From assembly GCA_963695805.1 (NCBI GenBank), contig CAVOHV010000005.1, positions 124,001 to 188,000 of the forward strand: a stretch of DNA of 64,000 nucleotides. Direction: 5' to 3'. The notes under the pieces were generated by a model. The model ran no database searches. It saw only the letters and a program-made list of their open reading frames with translations, and was not told where the DNA came from. The position numbers and the translations under genes were made by a program. The DNA comes from DASUPK01 sp963695805. Lineage in GTDB: Bacteria; Actinomycetota; Thermoleophilia; Solirubrobacterales; 70-9. Numbering within the stretch: position 1 is the stretch's first letter; the number at the start of each line of letters is the position of its first letter. This document shows positions 7,744 through 17,026 of this stretch, piece by piece.

Positions 7744-10202
7744 AGGTCCCGAACTCCTGGTTGCGGAGCTACTGCGATCCCGGGCTCTCGGTGGAGGAAC
7801 TCGCCGACGCGCTCGCCATGCACAGCATCGAGGTCGAGAGAATCAGCCACGTCGGTGCGCCATCGGCGGATGCCTTCGTCGTGGGGAGGGTCATGTCGGT
7901 CGAGAAGCATCCCGACGCGGACAAGCTGAGCGTCTGCGAGGTCGACGCGGGCGACGGCACGCGCACGATCGTCTGCGGGGCGACGAACGTCGCGGCCGGC
8001 CAGACGGTTCCCGTGGCGCTGCCCGGGGCCGTGATGCCGGACGGGACCAAGCTCGGCAAGGCGAAGCTGCGTGGCGTCGAGTCGAACGGGATGATCCTCT
8101 CGGAGGCCGAGCTGGAGATCGGCGACGACGCGGATGGGATCGCTGTCCTCACCGACGATGGTGTCGCGCCCGGGACTCCTCTCTCCGAGGTGATCCCGGT
8201 ATCCGACCCGGTGATCGAGCTCGAACCGACCTCCAACCGCGTCGACTGCTTGGGCGTCTACGGAGTCGCCCGCGAGGTTCACGCGGTCACCAACGCCGAC
8301 CTGGCGGAGGCGCCCTGGGCGCAGGACGCCGAGGCGACGGGTGAGGGTGAGGTCACCGACTACGCCTCGGTCACGGTCCAGGTTCCTGAGCTCTGCCCGC
8401 GCTTCACGGCGCGGGTGTTCACCGACGTCCAGATCGGGCCGTCTCCGCTGTGGCTCAAGGCGAGGCTGGTCGGCGCCGGGATGCGGCCGATCAACAACGT
8501 CGTCGACATCACCAACTACGTGATGCTGATGACCGCGCAGCCGCTGCATGCCTTCGACCTCGACAAGGTCCCCGACGGCGAGCTCATCATCCGGACGGCG
8601 AAGCAGGGCGAGAAGATGACGACCCTCGACGGCGTCGAGCGGACCTTCGACGATCATACGGTCCTGGTCTGCGACCGCAACGGGCCCTCGGGCGTCGCCG
8701 GAATCATGGGCGGACAGGTTTCCGAGGTTTCGGAGACGACCACCCGCGTGCTGCTCGAGGTCGCAACCTGGAACGGGGTCAACATCCTGCAGACCTCGCG
8801 CAAGCTCGGCCTGCGGTCCGACGCGTCGAACCGCTTCGAGAAGCAGCTACATCCCGGGCTCGCACTCAGGGCCCAGCGGATCGCCTCGCGGCTGCTCGTC
8901 GAGCTCTGTGGCGCCAGGCTCGCCCCCGGGACGATCGACGAAGCCGCCGAGATCCCGGATCCCCACCGGATCGGGCTGCGCCACGAGCGGGTCGAGCGCC
9001 TGCTCGGTATGCCGATCACGCCCGAGCAGTCCGTCGACTACCTGGAGCGGCTCGGCTTCGAGGTCGATCGCGACGGCGACGACCTGGAGGTGACGGTCCC
9101 CATCGACCGCCACTACGACGTCACCCGCGAGGTCGACCTGATCGAGGAGGTCGGCCGCATCCACGGCTACACGGAGAACCTGGTCGCATCGCTGCCCTCG
9201 ACGAGCGGCCAGGCGGGTCGCCTCACCCGTGAGCAGCGGCTGCGCCGCCGCGCCGAGGACGCGATGCGCGACCTGGGGTTCGACGTCGTCGTCAACCTGA
9301 GCCTGACCGACCCGGGATTGGGCGGCCGACTCGGAATTTCGGACGAGGATCTCCGGGCCGAGCCGATCCGCGTGTCCAATCCGCTGTCCGCCGAGCACTC
9401 GGTCGAACGGACGGCGATCATCGGCTCGCTGCTGGATTCCGCCCGCTACAACCGCGCCCACGGCGCCGAGCGGATCGCGCTGGCCGAGTCGGGCCGCGCA
9501 TACCTGCGAGACGGAGACTCCCCCCACGCCGGCGTCCTGGCAGGGAAGTTCGTCGGGAACCGTCCCGCCCCGGCCTACGAGCCGTGGCGGATTGCGTGCA
9601 TCGCGGCCGGGCCCCTGTGGCCGGCGGATTGGCGCGGCACGGCGATGGCAGCCGATTTCTATTCGCTGAAGGGAGTGCTCGAGGGGCTCGGGGCTCGGCT
9701 CGGCCTTGCCCTGGAGGTGAGGCCGGGCGACCAGCCTTTCCTCCATCCCGGGCGGGCGGGCCGGGTTCTGGTCTCCGACGAGGATGTCGGCTGGCTGGGC
9801 GAGATTCACCCGCTCGTCTGCCGTGAGTGGGACCTGGACGCAGCCGCCGGCTTCGAGGTCGACCTCGCGCCGCTGGTCGCCGCGTCGCCGATCGGTGAGG
9901 AGGCCTACGACGACGTGATCTCCTATCCGGCCGTCCACCAGGACATCGCGGTGGTGGTCGACGAGGCCGTGCCCGCCTCGGGAGTGCTTTCGGCCGTGCT
10001 CGAAGGCGGCGGAGAGCTGCTCCGCTCCGCCGAGGTCTTCGATCTCTACCGGGGTGAGCAGCTCGGCGAGGGACGAAAGAGCCTGGCGCTGCGGCTCATC
10101 TTCAGCGCAACCGATCGGACGCTCACCGACGAGGAGGTCGCCGAGCGCAGGCGAGCGATCGAGGCCGCTGTGGAGAAGATCGGGGGGTCGCTCCGTGAAT
10201 AG
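7740..10202 (+). CDS. pheT: Phenylalanine-tRNA ligase beta subunit
   Basis: An 820-residue subunit. Order: short start MKVPNSWLRSY, an EMAP-like tRNA-binding domain (about 40-150, with HPDADKLSVCEV and IVCGATNV), B3/B4 editing domain (about 210-400, RPINNVVDITNYVM and PLHAFDLDK), B5 domain, catalytic-like domain, and a C-terminal anticodon-binding ferredoxin fold. Length is normal. It overlaps pheS by 4 bases and argC by 8, tying aminoacylation to the arginine genes in one transcript. Confidence 0.97.
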   Translation: MKVPNSWLRSYCDPGLSVEELADALAMHSIEVERISHVGAPSADAFVVGRVMSVEKHPDADKLSVCEVDAGDGTRTIVCGATNVAAGQTVPVALPGAVMPDGTKLGKAKLRGVESNGMILSEAELEIGDDADGIAVLTDDGVAPGTPLSEVIPVSDPVIELEPTSNRVDCLGVYGVAREVHAVTNADLAEAPWAQDAEATGEGEVTDYASVTVQVPELCPRFTARVFTDVQIGPSPLWLKARLVGAGMRPINNVVDITNYVMLMTAQPLHAFDLDKVPDGELIIRTAKQGEKMTTLDGVERTFDDHTVLVCDRNGPSGVAGIMGGQVSEVSETTTRVLLEVATWNGVNILQTSRKLGLRSDASNRFEKQLHPGLALRAQRIASRLLVELCGARLAPGTIDEAAEIPDPHRIGLRHERVERLLGMPITPEQSVDYLERLGFEVDRDGDDLEVTVPIDRHYDVTREVDLIEEVGRIHGYTENLVASLPSTSGQAGRLTREQRLRRRAEDAMRDLGFDVVVNLSLTDPGLGGRLGISDEDLRAEPIRVSNPLSAEHSVERTAIIGSLLDSARYNRAHGAERIALAESGRAYLRDGDSPHAGVLAGKFVGNRPAPAYEPWRIACIAAGPLWPADWRGTAMAADFYSLKGVLEGLGARLGLALEVRPGDQPFLHPGRAGRVLVSDEDVGWLGEIHPLVCREWDLDAAAGFEVDLAPLVAASPIGEEAYDDVISYPAVHQDIAVVVDEAVPASGVLSAVLEGGGELLRSAEVFDLYRGEQLGEGRKSLALRLIFSATDRTLTDEEVAERRRAIEAAVEKIGGSLRE

Positions 10203-11229
10203 GGTCCTGGTGGCCGGGGCCTCCGGATATGCAGGGGCGCTCGCAGCCGAGCTGGTGAGGAAGCACCCGATCCTCGAGCTGGTGCGGGTGACCGCGCGCA
10301 GCGATGCCGGGAGGCGCCTCAACGAGCTCTACCCCCAGTACGAGGTCGACCTGGTGCTCGAGGAGCCCGCAGCGGAGGAGGGGGCGGACGTCGACGCCGC
10401 GATCGTCGCCTATCCGCACGGGGCCGCCGCACCTGTCGTCGCCGCGCTGCACGAGCAGGGAACGAAGGTCGTCGATCTCTCCGCCGACTTCCGCCTCCAC
10501 GACCTCGATACGTACGCGCACTGGTACGGGGAACACGGCGCGCCGGAGCTGGTCTCCGGCGCGGTCTACGGCCTCACAGAGCTTCACCGCGAGGCGATCG
10601 CCGGAGCCGACCTGGTCGCCAACCCGGGCTGCTATCCGACCGCGAGCGTGCTGGCCTTGGCGCCTCTCGCCGCCGAGGGATTGATCGAGGACGTCGTGAT
10701 CGACGCCAAGTCGGGAGTCTCCGGCGCCGGCCGCGCCGCTGCCGAGGACATGGCTGCGATCAAGGAGTCCGACGACACGAGGCCCTACAAGGTCACGGCG
10801 CACCGCCACACGCCCGAGATCGCCCAGGAGCTGGCTGAGCTGGCCGGCACCAGCATGAATCGGGTTGCTCCTAACGGAGCACCCTCGCATAACACCGTCA
10901 CCTTCGTTCCTCACCTGATGCCCTACGACCAGGGAGAGCTGGTGAGCTGCTACGTGCGGACATCGGAGCCGGTCGACATGTCACGACTCCTCACCCTCTA
11001 CGAGGAGCGGTACGGAAGCGAGCCGTTCATCGAGGTGAGCTCCCAGCCGCCTGGCGTCAGCGGAGTCCGCGAGACGAACCTCTGCCGGATCCACATCGCG
11101 CAGAACGAGGCCTCGGGCCGGGTGCTGGCGTTCGCCTCGATCGACAACCTCTGGAAGGGGGCGGCGTCGCAGGCGCTCCAGAACCTCAACCTGATGCTCG
11201 GGCTGCCCGAGGGGGAGGGGATCTCGTGA
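10195..11229 (+). CDS. argC: N-acetyl-gamma-glutamyl-phosphate reductase
   Basis: A 344-residue enzyme, third step of arginine synthesis, NADPH-dependent. GTG 10195 (VNRVLVAGASGYAGALAAEL) gives the Rossmann start; the frame is open further up but inside pheT. The active-site Cys is in NPGCYPTA, and the His motif is KVTAHRHTPEI. Between ELAGTS and VTFVPHL lie about 14 extra residues (MNRVAPNGAPSHNT) encoded exactly by palindromic repeat A. Related enzymes run straight from helix to VTF strand here. Overlaps with pheT (8 bases) and argJ (4 bases) indicate a tight operon. Confidence 0.96.
   Translation: MNRVLVAGASGYAGALAAELVRKHPILELVRVTARSDAGRRLNELYPQYEVDLVLEEPAAEEGADVDAAIVAYPHGAAAPVVAALHEQGTKVVDLSADFRLHDLDTYAHWYGEHGAPELVSGAVYGLTELHREAIAGADLVANPGCYPTASVLALAPLAAEGLIEDVVIDAKSGVSGAGRAAAEDMAAIKESDDTRPYKVTAHRHTPEIAQELAELAGTSMNRVAPNGAPSHNTVTFVPHLMPYDQGELVSCYVRTSEPVDMSRLLTLYEERYGSEPFIEVSSQPPGVSGVRETNLCRIHIAQNEASGRVLAFASIDNLWKGAASQALQNLNLMLGLPEGEGIS
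10858..10890 (+). repeat. Palindromic repeat family A, copy 3 (in frame inside argC)
   Basis: Arms AATCGGGTTGCTCC (10858-10871) and GGAGCACCCTCGCAT (10876-10890) are separated by TAAC, so this is a short-spacer form. It is read through in frame as NRVAPNGAPSH within ArgC, without a stop. Confidence 0.85.
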
Positions 11230-12392
11230 GTCCCGCGATCAGGACCTTCTTCGCGTCCCGCTGGGTCGATCCGCCCGATGGTGTCGAGGAGCTCGATCCC
11301 GCCCAGCTCGCTCCGGGCTTCCGCGCGGCGGGGGTGGCCTGCGGGCTGAAGGGCGGTGGCGGGACCGATGTCGGCGTGCTGGCCTGCGACGAGCCGGGCG
11401 CGGGTTCGGCGCTCGCGCTGACCCGCAACGCGGCGGCGGCAGCCCCCGTCCGGGTCTGCCGCGACGACTGCGACCAGAGAACGATCCGGGCCGTCGCGGT
11501 CAACTCCGGCAACGCCAACGCGGCCACAGGTGAGCAGGGGTACCGCGACGCGCTGGCGATGCGCGACGCGGCGGCCGAGGCATTGAACGTGGATCCGAGG
11601 ACGGTGGCCGTCGCCGAGACCGGCACGATCGGCGTACCTCTCGACATCGAGGCGGTCACGACGGGTGTGCTCGAGGCGGTCGAGGGACTCTCGGCGACCG
11701 GCGCCGACGACTTCGCCGAGGCGATCATGACCACCGACGGGGGCCCGAAGCGCTGCACGCTTCGAGCCGGCGGGGTCACGGTGTCGGCCCAGGCCAAGGG
11801 TGCGGGGATGATCGAGCCGGGCTTCGCCACGATGCTCTGCTTCGTCCAGACCGACGCCGAGGTCCCCGATCCCGACGCGGCCCTGCGCTCGGCCCTGGTC
11901 GGCTCCATGGAGCGGATCACCGTCGACGGGCAGATGAGCACGAACGACACGGTTCTCCTCCAGGCGACCGGCACGGCGGGCGCTCCGCTGCCCGAGGGCC
12001 TGCTCGATGCGGTGCTGCTGCAGCTCGCGCTCGAGATCGTCGCCGACGGTGAGGGGGCGAGCCGCGTCGGGCGGGTCGAGGTCACCGCCGCGGCGGACGA
12101 GGACGAGGCAGAGCGGGTCGCGCGGGCGATCGCCAACTCGCCGCTCGTCAAGACCGCCCTCTTCGGACGCGACTCCAACTGGGGGCGAATCGCGCAGGCC
12201 GCGGGCATGGCGCTCGCCGGGGAGGAGATCGAGGAGCTCGGACCCGACCGCATACGGGCGGCGGAGCTGGCATCGGATCAGCCCGAGGCCGAGCTCTCCA
12301 TCCGCCTCGGCCGCGGCGAGGCCCGCGCCCACGTCTACTTCAGCGACCTGACCCACGACTACATCCGGATCAACGCCGAATACACGACATGA
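11226..12392 (+). CDS. argJ: Bifunctional glutamate N-acetyltransferase / N-acetylglutamate synthase
   Basis: A 388-residue ornithine acetyltransferase that recycles acetyl groups between acetylornithine and glutamate. ArgJ is made as a precursor that cleaves itself before a Thr; the required segment is present here as KGAGMIEPGFATML, with the Thr of ATM as expected nucleophile. Also visible: VNSGNANAATGE, and the C-terminal GRDSNWGRIAQAAG and YIRINAEYTT. GTG 11226 overlaps the argC stop. Whether it is mono- or bifunctional cannot be decided from sequence alone. Confidence 0.96.
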   Translation: MSPAIRTFFASRWVDPPDGVEELDPAQLAPGFRAAGVACGLKGGGGTDVGVLACDEPGAGSALALTRNAAAAAPVRVCRDDCDQRTIRAVAVNSGNANAATGEQGYRDALAMRDAAAEALNVDPRTVAVAETGTIGVPLDIEAVTTGVLEAVEGLSATGADDFAEAIMTTDGGPKRCTLRAGGVTVSAQAKGAGMIEPGFATMLCFVQTDAEVPDPDAALRSALVGSMERITVDGQMSTNDTVLLQATGTAGAPLPEGLLDAVLLQLALEIVADGEGASRVGRVEVTAAADEDEAERVARAIANSPLVKTALFGRDSNWGRIAQAAGMALAGEEIEELGPDRIRAAELASDQPEAELSIRLGRGEARAHVYFSDLTHDYIRINAEYTT

Positions 12393-13228
12393 CCTCGTCG
12401 GTCGAGACGCTCCTCGAGGCCCTCCCCTACATCCGCGAGTTCCACGGCCGCACGATCGTGATCAAGTACGGCGGCGCCGCGATGCGGGACGAGGAGCTGC
12501 GGGAGGCATTCGCCCGAGATGTCGTGCTGCTCAAGTACGTCGGGATGAACCCGGTGATCGTCCACGGCGGCGGACCGGAGATCACCCATTACATGGAGCG
12601 GATGGGAATGGAGGTCAAGTTCGTCGAGGGTCTGCGCGTCTCCGACGCCGAGACGGTCGAGGTCGCGAAGATGGTCCTGCTAGGCAAGATCAACTCGGAC
12701 ATCCTCGTGCGGCTCAACCGCCACGGTCAGCCCGCGGTCGGTCTGGGCGGCGAGGACGGTTCTCTGTTCGAGGTCCGGCCGGTCGAGAACACGAAGGACG
12801 TCGGGTTCGTCGGTGAGATCGAGAAGGTCAACGTCGACGTGATCGACCACATCGCGGAGGACTACGTGCCGGTGATCGCCTCGGTGGGGGCCGACCGCGA
12901 CGGCGCCTCCTACAACGTCAACGCAGACGAGGCGGCCGGCAAGGTGGCCGCCGCGATGCCGGCACACAAGGCGATCTTCCTGACGGATGTGGACGGCTGG
13001 CTGCGTGACCCCGACGACCCCGAGTCCCGGATCTCCACGGCGACGGCAGATGAGGTGCGCTCGGCTCTGGCGGGCATCGAGGGGGGCATGCGGCCAAAGC
13101 TCGCCGCCTGTGTGGATGCGATCGCAGGCGGGGTGGAGGCGGCCCACATCGTCGACGGGCGCCGGCAACACACGCTGTTGCTCGAGCTCTTCACCGATGC
13201 CGGCATCGGCACGAAGATCACCGCGTGA
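12389..13228 (+). CDS. argB: Acetylglutamate kinase
   Basis: A 279-residue amino acid kinase that phosphorylates N-acetylglutamate. Signatures: IVIKYGGAAM near the N-terminus, VIVHGGGPEI, YNVNADEAAGKVA and IFLTDVDGWL. It starts by ATGA overlap with argJ, and its TGA overlaps the argD start. This is often the arginine-feedback step; no separate regulator gene is adjacent. Confidence 0.97.
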   Translation: MTSSVETLLEALPYIREFHGRTIVIKYGGAAMRDEELREAFARDVVLLKYVGMNPVIVHGGGPEITHYMERMGMEVKFVEGLRVSDAETVEVAKMVLLGKINSDILVRLNRHGQPAVGLGGEDGSLFEVRPVENTKDVGFVGEIEKVNVDVIDHIAEDYVPVIASVGADRDGASYNVNADEAAGKVAAAMPAHKAIFLTDVDGWLRDPDDPESRISTATADEVRSALAGIEGGMRPKLAACVDAIAGGVEAAHIVDGRRQHTLLLELFTDAGIGTKITA

Positions 13229-14401
13229 AGTCCCTTGCCGAGCTCCAGGAGCTCGAGGCTCGCTGGGTCATGCAGACCTACGCGCGGGCGCCGGTCCAGT
13301 TCGTGCGCGGTGAGGGGGCACGCCTCTGGGACTCGGACGGCAACGAGTACCTGGACTTCCTGGCGGGAATCTCGGTCTGCTCAGTCGGCCACTGCCACCC
13401 GGCGGTCGTCGAGGCCGTGCGCGAACAGGTCGGCACCCTCACGCACGCCTCGAACCTCTATCTGACCGAGGGCGGGGTGCTGCTGGCGCAGCGGCTGGCC
13501 GGCTCGAGCCTGGGCGGAAGGGCGTTCCTCTGCAACTCGGGCACCGAGGCGAACGAGTGCGCGATCAAGCTGGTGCGAAAGCACGCGCACGACCGCGGCA
13601 TTGCCGAGCCCGAGATTGTCGTCCTCGAAGGAGCGTTCCACGGCCGGACGATGGGCTCGCTCTCGGCGACGCCCCACCTCGCGACCAACGAGAGCTTCGC
13701 CCCCTACCTGCCGGGATTCCGGGCCGTTCCGCGTCACGACCCGGATGCTCTCCGGGGCGCGGTCGGGGAGAGCACCGCGGCGGTGATGCTCGAGCCCATC
13801 CAGGGCGAGACCGGGGTGCACGTGATCCCCGACGAGGTGATCGCCGCCGCCCGGGAGGCATGCGACGCGGCCGGAGCGCTGCTCCTCTTCGACGAGATCC
13901 AGACCGGGATGGGCAGGACGGGATCGCTCTGGGCCTATGAGCAGCTGCCGGTCCGGCCGGACGTGATGACCACCGCGAAAGCGCTGGGCGGCGGGTTGCC
14001 GGTCGGCGCCTGCGTCTCTTCTCCGGAGGCCGGGGACGTGCTCGAGCGCGGCGACCACGGCTCGACTTTCGCCGGCGGGCCCCTGATCTCCTCGGCAGCC
14101 CTGGCTGCCTTCGACGTCATCGACGACCCCGAGCTGCTCCGGAGCGTTCGGGACCTCGGGACGCGCTTCTGCGAGGGCCTCGAGGGGATCGACGCGATCG
14201 GCGAGGTGCGGGGGCGGGGCCTGATGGTCGGGGTCGAGCCTGGACGCGCTCGACGCCCGGGAGGCGGCGGAACGGCTGCTCGACCGGGGCCTGATCGCGA
14301 ACCCGATCGGAGCCGACACCCTCCGCTTCCTGCCGCCCCTCGTGATCGGCGAGGCCGAGGTCGACGAGGCACTCGAAATCCTCCGCGGCACGCTGGACTG
14401 A
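13225..14401 (+). pseudogene. argD: Acetylornithine aminotransferase with a 3' frameshift
   Basis: A PLP-dependent class III aminotransferase. From the start (MKSLAELQELEARW) it carries LDFLAGISVCSVGH, NSGTEANE, FHGRTMGSL, FDEIQTGMGRTG and the PLP lysine in TTAKALGGG. After GLMVGVE (about 14238) the frame breaks. The sequence GAG-C-CTGGAC must skip one base (or has lost bases) for the normal end LDAREAAERLLDRGLIA...LEILRGTLD to be read, stopping at TGA 14399-14401. Uncorrected, the frame runs into an Arg/Pro-rich nonsense tail to 14457. It is either an assembly error or a real lesion removing the last 55 residues. The upstream part is intact. Confidence 0.9.
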
Positions 14402-14432
14402 GCCCGCCGGACCGCCCACTAGAGTCGGCTGC

Positions 14433-14699
14433 GTGGACACCAGGACCCGCTGGGTAGTGGGAGTCCTGATCGCCTTGGTGATCGGGCTGGGCGTCGCTTT
14501 GATCATCGTCGCCGCGGACGACTCCGGCGACGACTCCGGCAGCGCCGGGACGACGAGCAGCCCCCGAACGGCCACGCTCACCGAGCCGACGACGACCAGC
14601 GCACCGACGACCACCTCGTCCACGTCGTCCACGCCGAACGGCGGTAGTGGCGTCTCCGGCGGGACCACGACGCCGGGCGGCGGCTCGGGCGGTCTCTAG
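14433..14699 (+). CDS. Small membrane-anchored protein with Ser/Thr/Gly-rich tail
   Basis: An 88-residue protein from GTG 14433: a short basic start, one membrane segment (VVGVLIALVIGLGVALIIVA), then an acidic and Ser/Thr/Gly/Pro-rich extracytoplasmic tail of low complexity. No family can be named from such a tail. It follows the restored argD stop by about 30 bases and ends at a hairpin with a T run. Probable type II membrane orientation is inference. Confidence 0.55.
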   Translation: MDTRTRWVVGVLIALVIGLGVALIIVAADDSGDDSGSAGTTSSPRTATLTEPTTTSAPTTTSSTSSTPNGGSGVSGGTTTPGGGSGGL

Positions 14700-14735
14700 C
14701 GGCTGCCGGCAGACCGCCTTTTTCGTCCAAAGCAG
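14699..14735 (+). terminator. Hairpin with T tract, merged with hairpin repeat family B
   Basis: GCGG (14699-14702) pairs with CCGC (14714-14717) around an inner TGCCGGCA palindrome, followed by five T. The T run is also the left arm of a family B repeat, since TTCGTCCAAAGC follows. It could end transcription of the upstream small gene. Confidence 0.5.
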
Positions 14736-14773
14736 GACTCAAGAACGCCCAGAAGGCTTCCGATACTTGAACT

Positions 14774-16162
14774 GTGGGAACCATGGCCGAGCCAGCCCGG
14801 CTTGGAGGCCTGGCAAAGCGTCCACGTCCTGCCTACGGCCCCCGCCCGACCTGGCTCTTCGTTGGCGCCTTTTCACTCACCATCGCGTGGGTTGCGCTGG
14901 CCGTGCACCTGTCGGATCCATGGCGGTCGGAGCTCGAAAACGCAATTGGCCCGATCGCTGCCTGGGTGATCCCAACCCTGCTCGCTTATATCCCCTCCCT
15001 GATCATCGGCTTCCTCTTCTTCACCCTGATCCTGAGCCCCTACCGCTTTCCGGTGTTGGCGCCGCCCAAGGGCGACTGGCCGGAAGGTGAGTGGCCGCCG
15101 GTCACGATCGTTATCGCAGCGTGGAACGAAGAGGATTCGATTGCTGAGACGCTCAAGCGGATCGGAGACCTTTCCTACCTCGGCGCGATAGAGGTCGTAC
15201 TGGCGGACAACAACTCGACCGACCGGACGGCGGAGCTTGCCAAGCAGGAGGCGCAGCGCCACGGTCTTCGCTATCGCCGCGTCTTTGAGGCCGAGGTGGG
15301 CAAGTACCGAGCGCTGAACGCCGCCCTGGCAACGATAAGCACTCCTCTGGTCGCCAGCGTCGACGCCGACACGCATCTGCACCGTGACTCGCTGAGTTAT
15401 CTAATCGCTCGCGTGGGGAGCCGCCCGCAGGATCAGCACACCTGCGCCTGCGCGGGCGCACTCGTGGCAGGGAACCCGACCATCAACCTGCTGACGAGAA
15501 TGCAGGGCTGGGACTACCGACTGGGCATCAACGGGATCAAGCGGATGCAGTCGGCGTACAACAGCGCGCTCGTGGCTCAGGGTGCGTTCTCGGCATATTG
15601 GACCGAGGACCTTCGCGCGGTCGGCGGATGGCCGGATGCGATTGGCGAGGATATCGTCCTCACCTGGACCCTCATGGACGGACGCGGGATCGTTCAGTAC
15701 GAGCCGACTGCGCTGGGCTTCACGCAGGTTCCGGAGCGGGGTCGCCGGTTCATCAACCAGCGCTCGCGCTGGGCGCGCGGCATGATCGAGGGAATCCGGA
15801 CCAACCCGCCCCAGAACCAGCCGCGGGCCCTGGCGAAGCTGGTCGCCGGGATCGATTATCTCGTTCCGCTGCTCGACGTCGGCTACGTCTTCTTCTGGGT
15901 GCCCGGTGCGATCCTGTTCGTCTTCGGCTACCCGCTGATCGTCTCGTGGTGGTCGATGCTGGTGATTCCGATAACCCTGTTCGTCTACGGTCTGTTGAGG
16001 CGGTGGCAGGAGCGGTGGGTCTTCAGCCGCTTGGGGGTCGACGTCGACCCGGACAAGCGGGGTTTCTTTTGTTACCTGTTTGCCTTTCAGGCGCTGACTT
16101 CGGCGGCCGCGCTTCGCGGATATGCCCAGTACATCGCCGGAACCGCTCGGCGGTGGCGCTGA
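14774..16162 (+). CDS. Membrane glycosyltransferase, family 2 (PgaC/cellulose-synthase-like)
   Basis: A 462-residue processive-type GT2 enzyme. Two N-terminal membrane helices (about 27-45, 60-90), a cytoplasmic GT-A domain (about 108-340), and three to four C-terminal membrane helices. Motifs: VIAAWNEEDSI, the DxD in SVDADTH, the base-containing GEDIVLTW, and QRSRWARG (the QxxRW acceptor motif). This matches poly-N-acetylglucosamine synthases and related polysaccharide synthases; the sugar cannot be read from sequence. GTG 14774 or ATG 14783 may be the start. No partner genes are nearby. Confidence 0.88.
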   Translation: MGTMAEPARLGGLAKRPRPAYGPRPTWLFVGAFSLTIAWVALAVHLSDPWRSELENAIGPIAAWVIPTLLAYIPSLIIGFLFFTLILSPYRFPVLAPPKGDWPEGEWPPVTIVIAAWNEEDSIAETLKRIGDLSYLGAIEVVLADNNSTDRTAELAKQEAQRHGLRYRRVFEAEVGKYRALNAALATISTPLVASVDADTHLHRDSLSYLIARVGSRPQDQHTCACAGALVAGNPTINLLTRMQGWDYRLGINGIKRMQSAYNSALVAQGAFSAYWTEDLRAVGGWPDAIGEDIVLTWTLMDGRGIVQYEPTALGFTQVPERGRRFINQRSRWARGMIEGIRTNPPQNQPRALAKLVAGIDYLVPLLDVGYVFFWVPGAILFVFGYPLIVSWWSMLVIPITLFVYGLLRRWQERWVFSRLGVDVDPDKRGFFCYLFAFQALTSAAALRGYAQYIAGTARRWR

Positions 16163-16176
16163 ACGCGCCGGGGAGC

Positions 16177-16237
16177 GCTTTCCATGCAAGCAGTGCTGTT
16201 GGCGACTTACTCACCCATACGGTGAATAAGGCGCCAA
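16177..16237 (+). repeat. Adjacent hairpin repeats: family B copy and family C copy
   Basis: GCTTTCCATGCAAGC (16177-16191) is a slightly shortened copy of hairpin family B. Directly after it, 16199-16237 forms a long imperfect hairpin with arms beginning TTGGCG and ending GGCGCCAA around a CATAC loop (family C, other copy 23164-23201). The pair lies between two convergent genes, so a bidirectional terminator function is possible, though no T run follows. Confidence 0.65.
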
Positions 16238-16275
16238 TTGCTGACCCGGCGCCCGACGGCGTCGACGGCCTAGCC

Positions 16276-17016
16276 CTACGGCGTAGGCCAGCGGCCCTCG
16301 CCGCTGACGGCGAACAGGTCGATCCGCGCCAGCTTCGCGAAGACGGCGTAGCGGTGGGATGCGCTGTAGGGCGGGTGGCAGGCCGTCATCACCAGCTGGT
16401 TGTAGCCCACCGGCTTCAGGATCCCGACGTCGCTCGGATCGACGACCTCGTGCCTCTGGACCGAATAGGTGAAGGCCGCGTAGGGCATCTCGATTCGAAT
16501 CTCGTCGCCTTCCTCGATCTGGTCGATGTGCCGGAAGGGCGCCAGGTAGGTGGTCCGGTGGCCCGCAATGGCCACCGTGCCGGGCTGCCCCGGCAATGAG
16601 GTGTTCCTGTAGCGGCCCGGCCCTTTCTGCAGGGAGGACGTGTCGGTGCCCTGCACGACCACCATGTCGAGGCCGATCCGGTCGATCTTGATTCGCCCGA
16701 TCGCATGGCCCTCCTGGAGATGGGGCTCGAAGCGGTCGGCGAGGATCCGCGCCTTGGCCGCGCTGCCGCTCGCGCCGGCGATCGCGGCCAGGTCGGCGGG
16801 GCTCGGATACTGCGCCTGGAGGTCCTTGAGCTGGTCCTCGGCCTTGCCCTGCTCGAGCGAGCCGTAGGCGGCCGAGAGCGGTTCCTGCCAGACGAGGGTC
16901 AGGCCGGCATCGGCGAGGACCAGGATCCCCGCCGTGATCAGCATGGTCGAGACGATCCGGATCGCCCGCTGCACCGGCGGGATTCTCGCAGCGGGATCCG
17001 GGCGAACCCGCCACAC
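16276..17016 (-). CDS. Class E-like sortase
   Basis: A 246-residue transpeptidase that anchors surface proteins to the wall. One N-terminal membrane helix (about 24-42) is followed by a linker and a sortase beta-barrel. Catalytic residues are visible: His in IAGHRTTY, Cys in LVMTACHPPY, Arg in SASHRYAVF. The class is inferred from the TAC-P context and the actinobacterial setting. The GTG start at 17016 leaves only 10 bases to the divergent argG start; an internal ATG at 16944 would cut off the basic N-terminus, so the start is uncertain. No LPxTG-like substrate gene was seen in the window. Confidence 0.88.
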   Translation of the reverse strand: MWRVRPDPAARIPPVQRAIRIVSTMLITAGILVLADAGLTLVWQEPLSAAYGSLEQGKAEDQLKDLQAQYPSPADLAAIAGASGSAAKARILADRFEPHLQEGHAIGRIKIDRIGLDMVVVQGTDTSSLQKGPGRYRNTSLPGQPGTVAIAGHRTTYLAPFRHIDQIEEGDEIRIEMPYAAFTYSVQRHEVVDPSDVGILKPVGYNQLVMTACHPPYSASHRYAVFAKLARIDLFAVSGEGRWPTP

Positions 17017-17026
17017 TCCCGCCTCG

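Noticed and set aside
15598..16599. Plus-strand frame of 333 codons
   Set aside because: Runs from inside the glycosyltransferase in another frame, through two hairpins, into the antisense of the sortase. No start signal and no domain.
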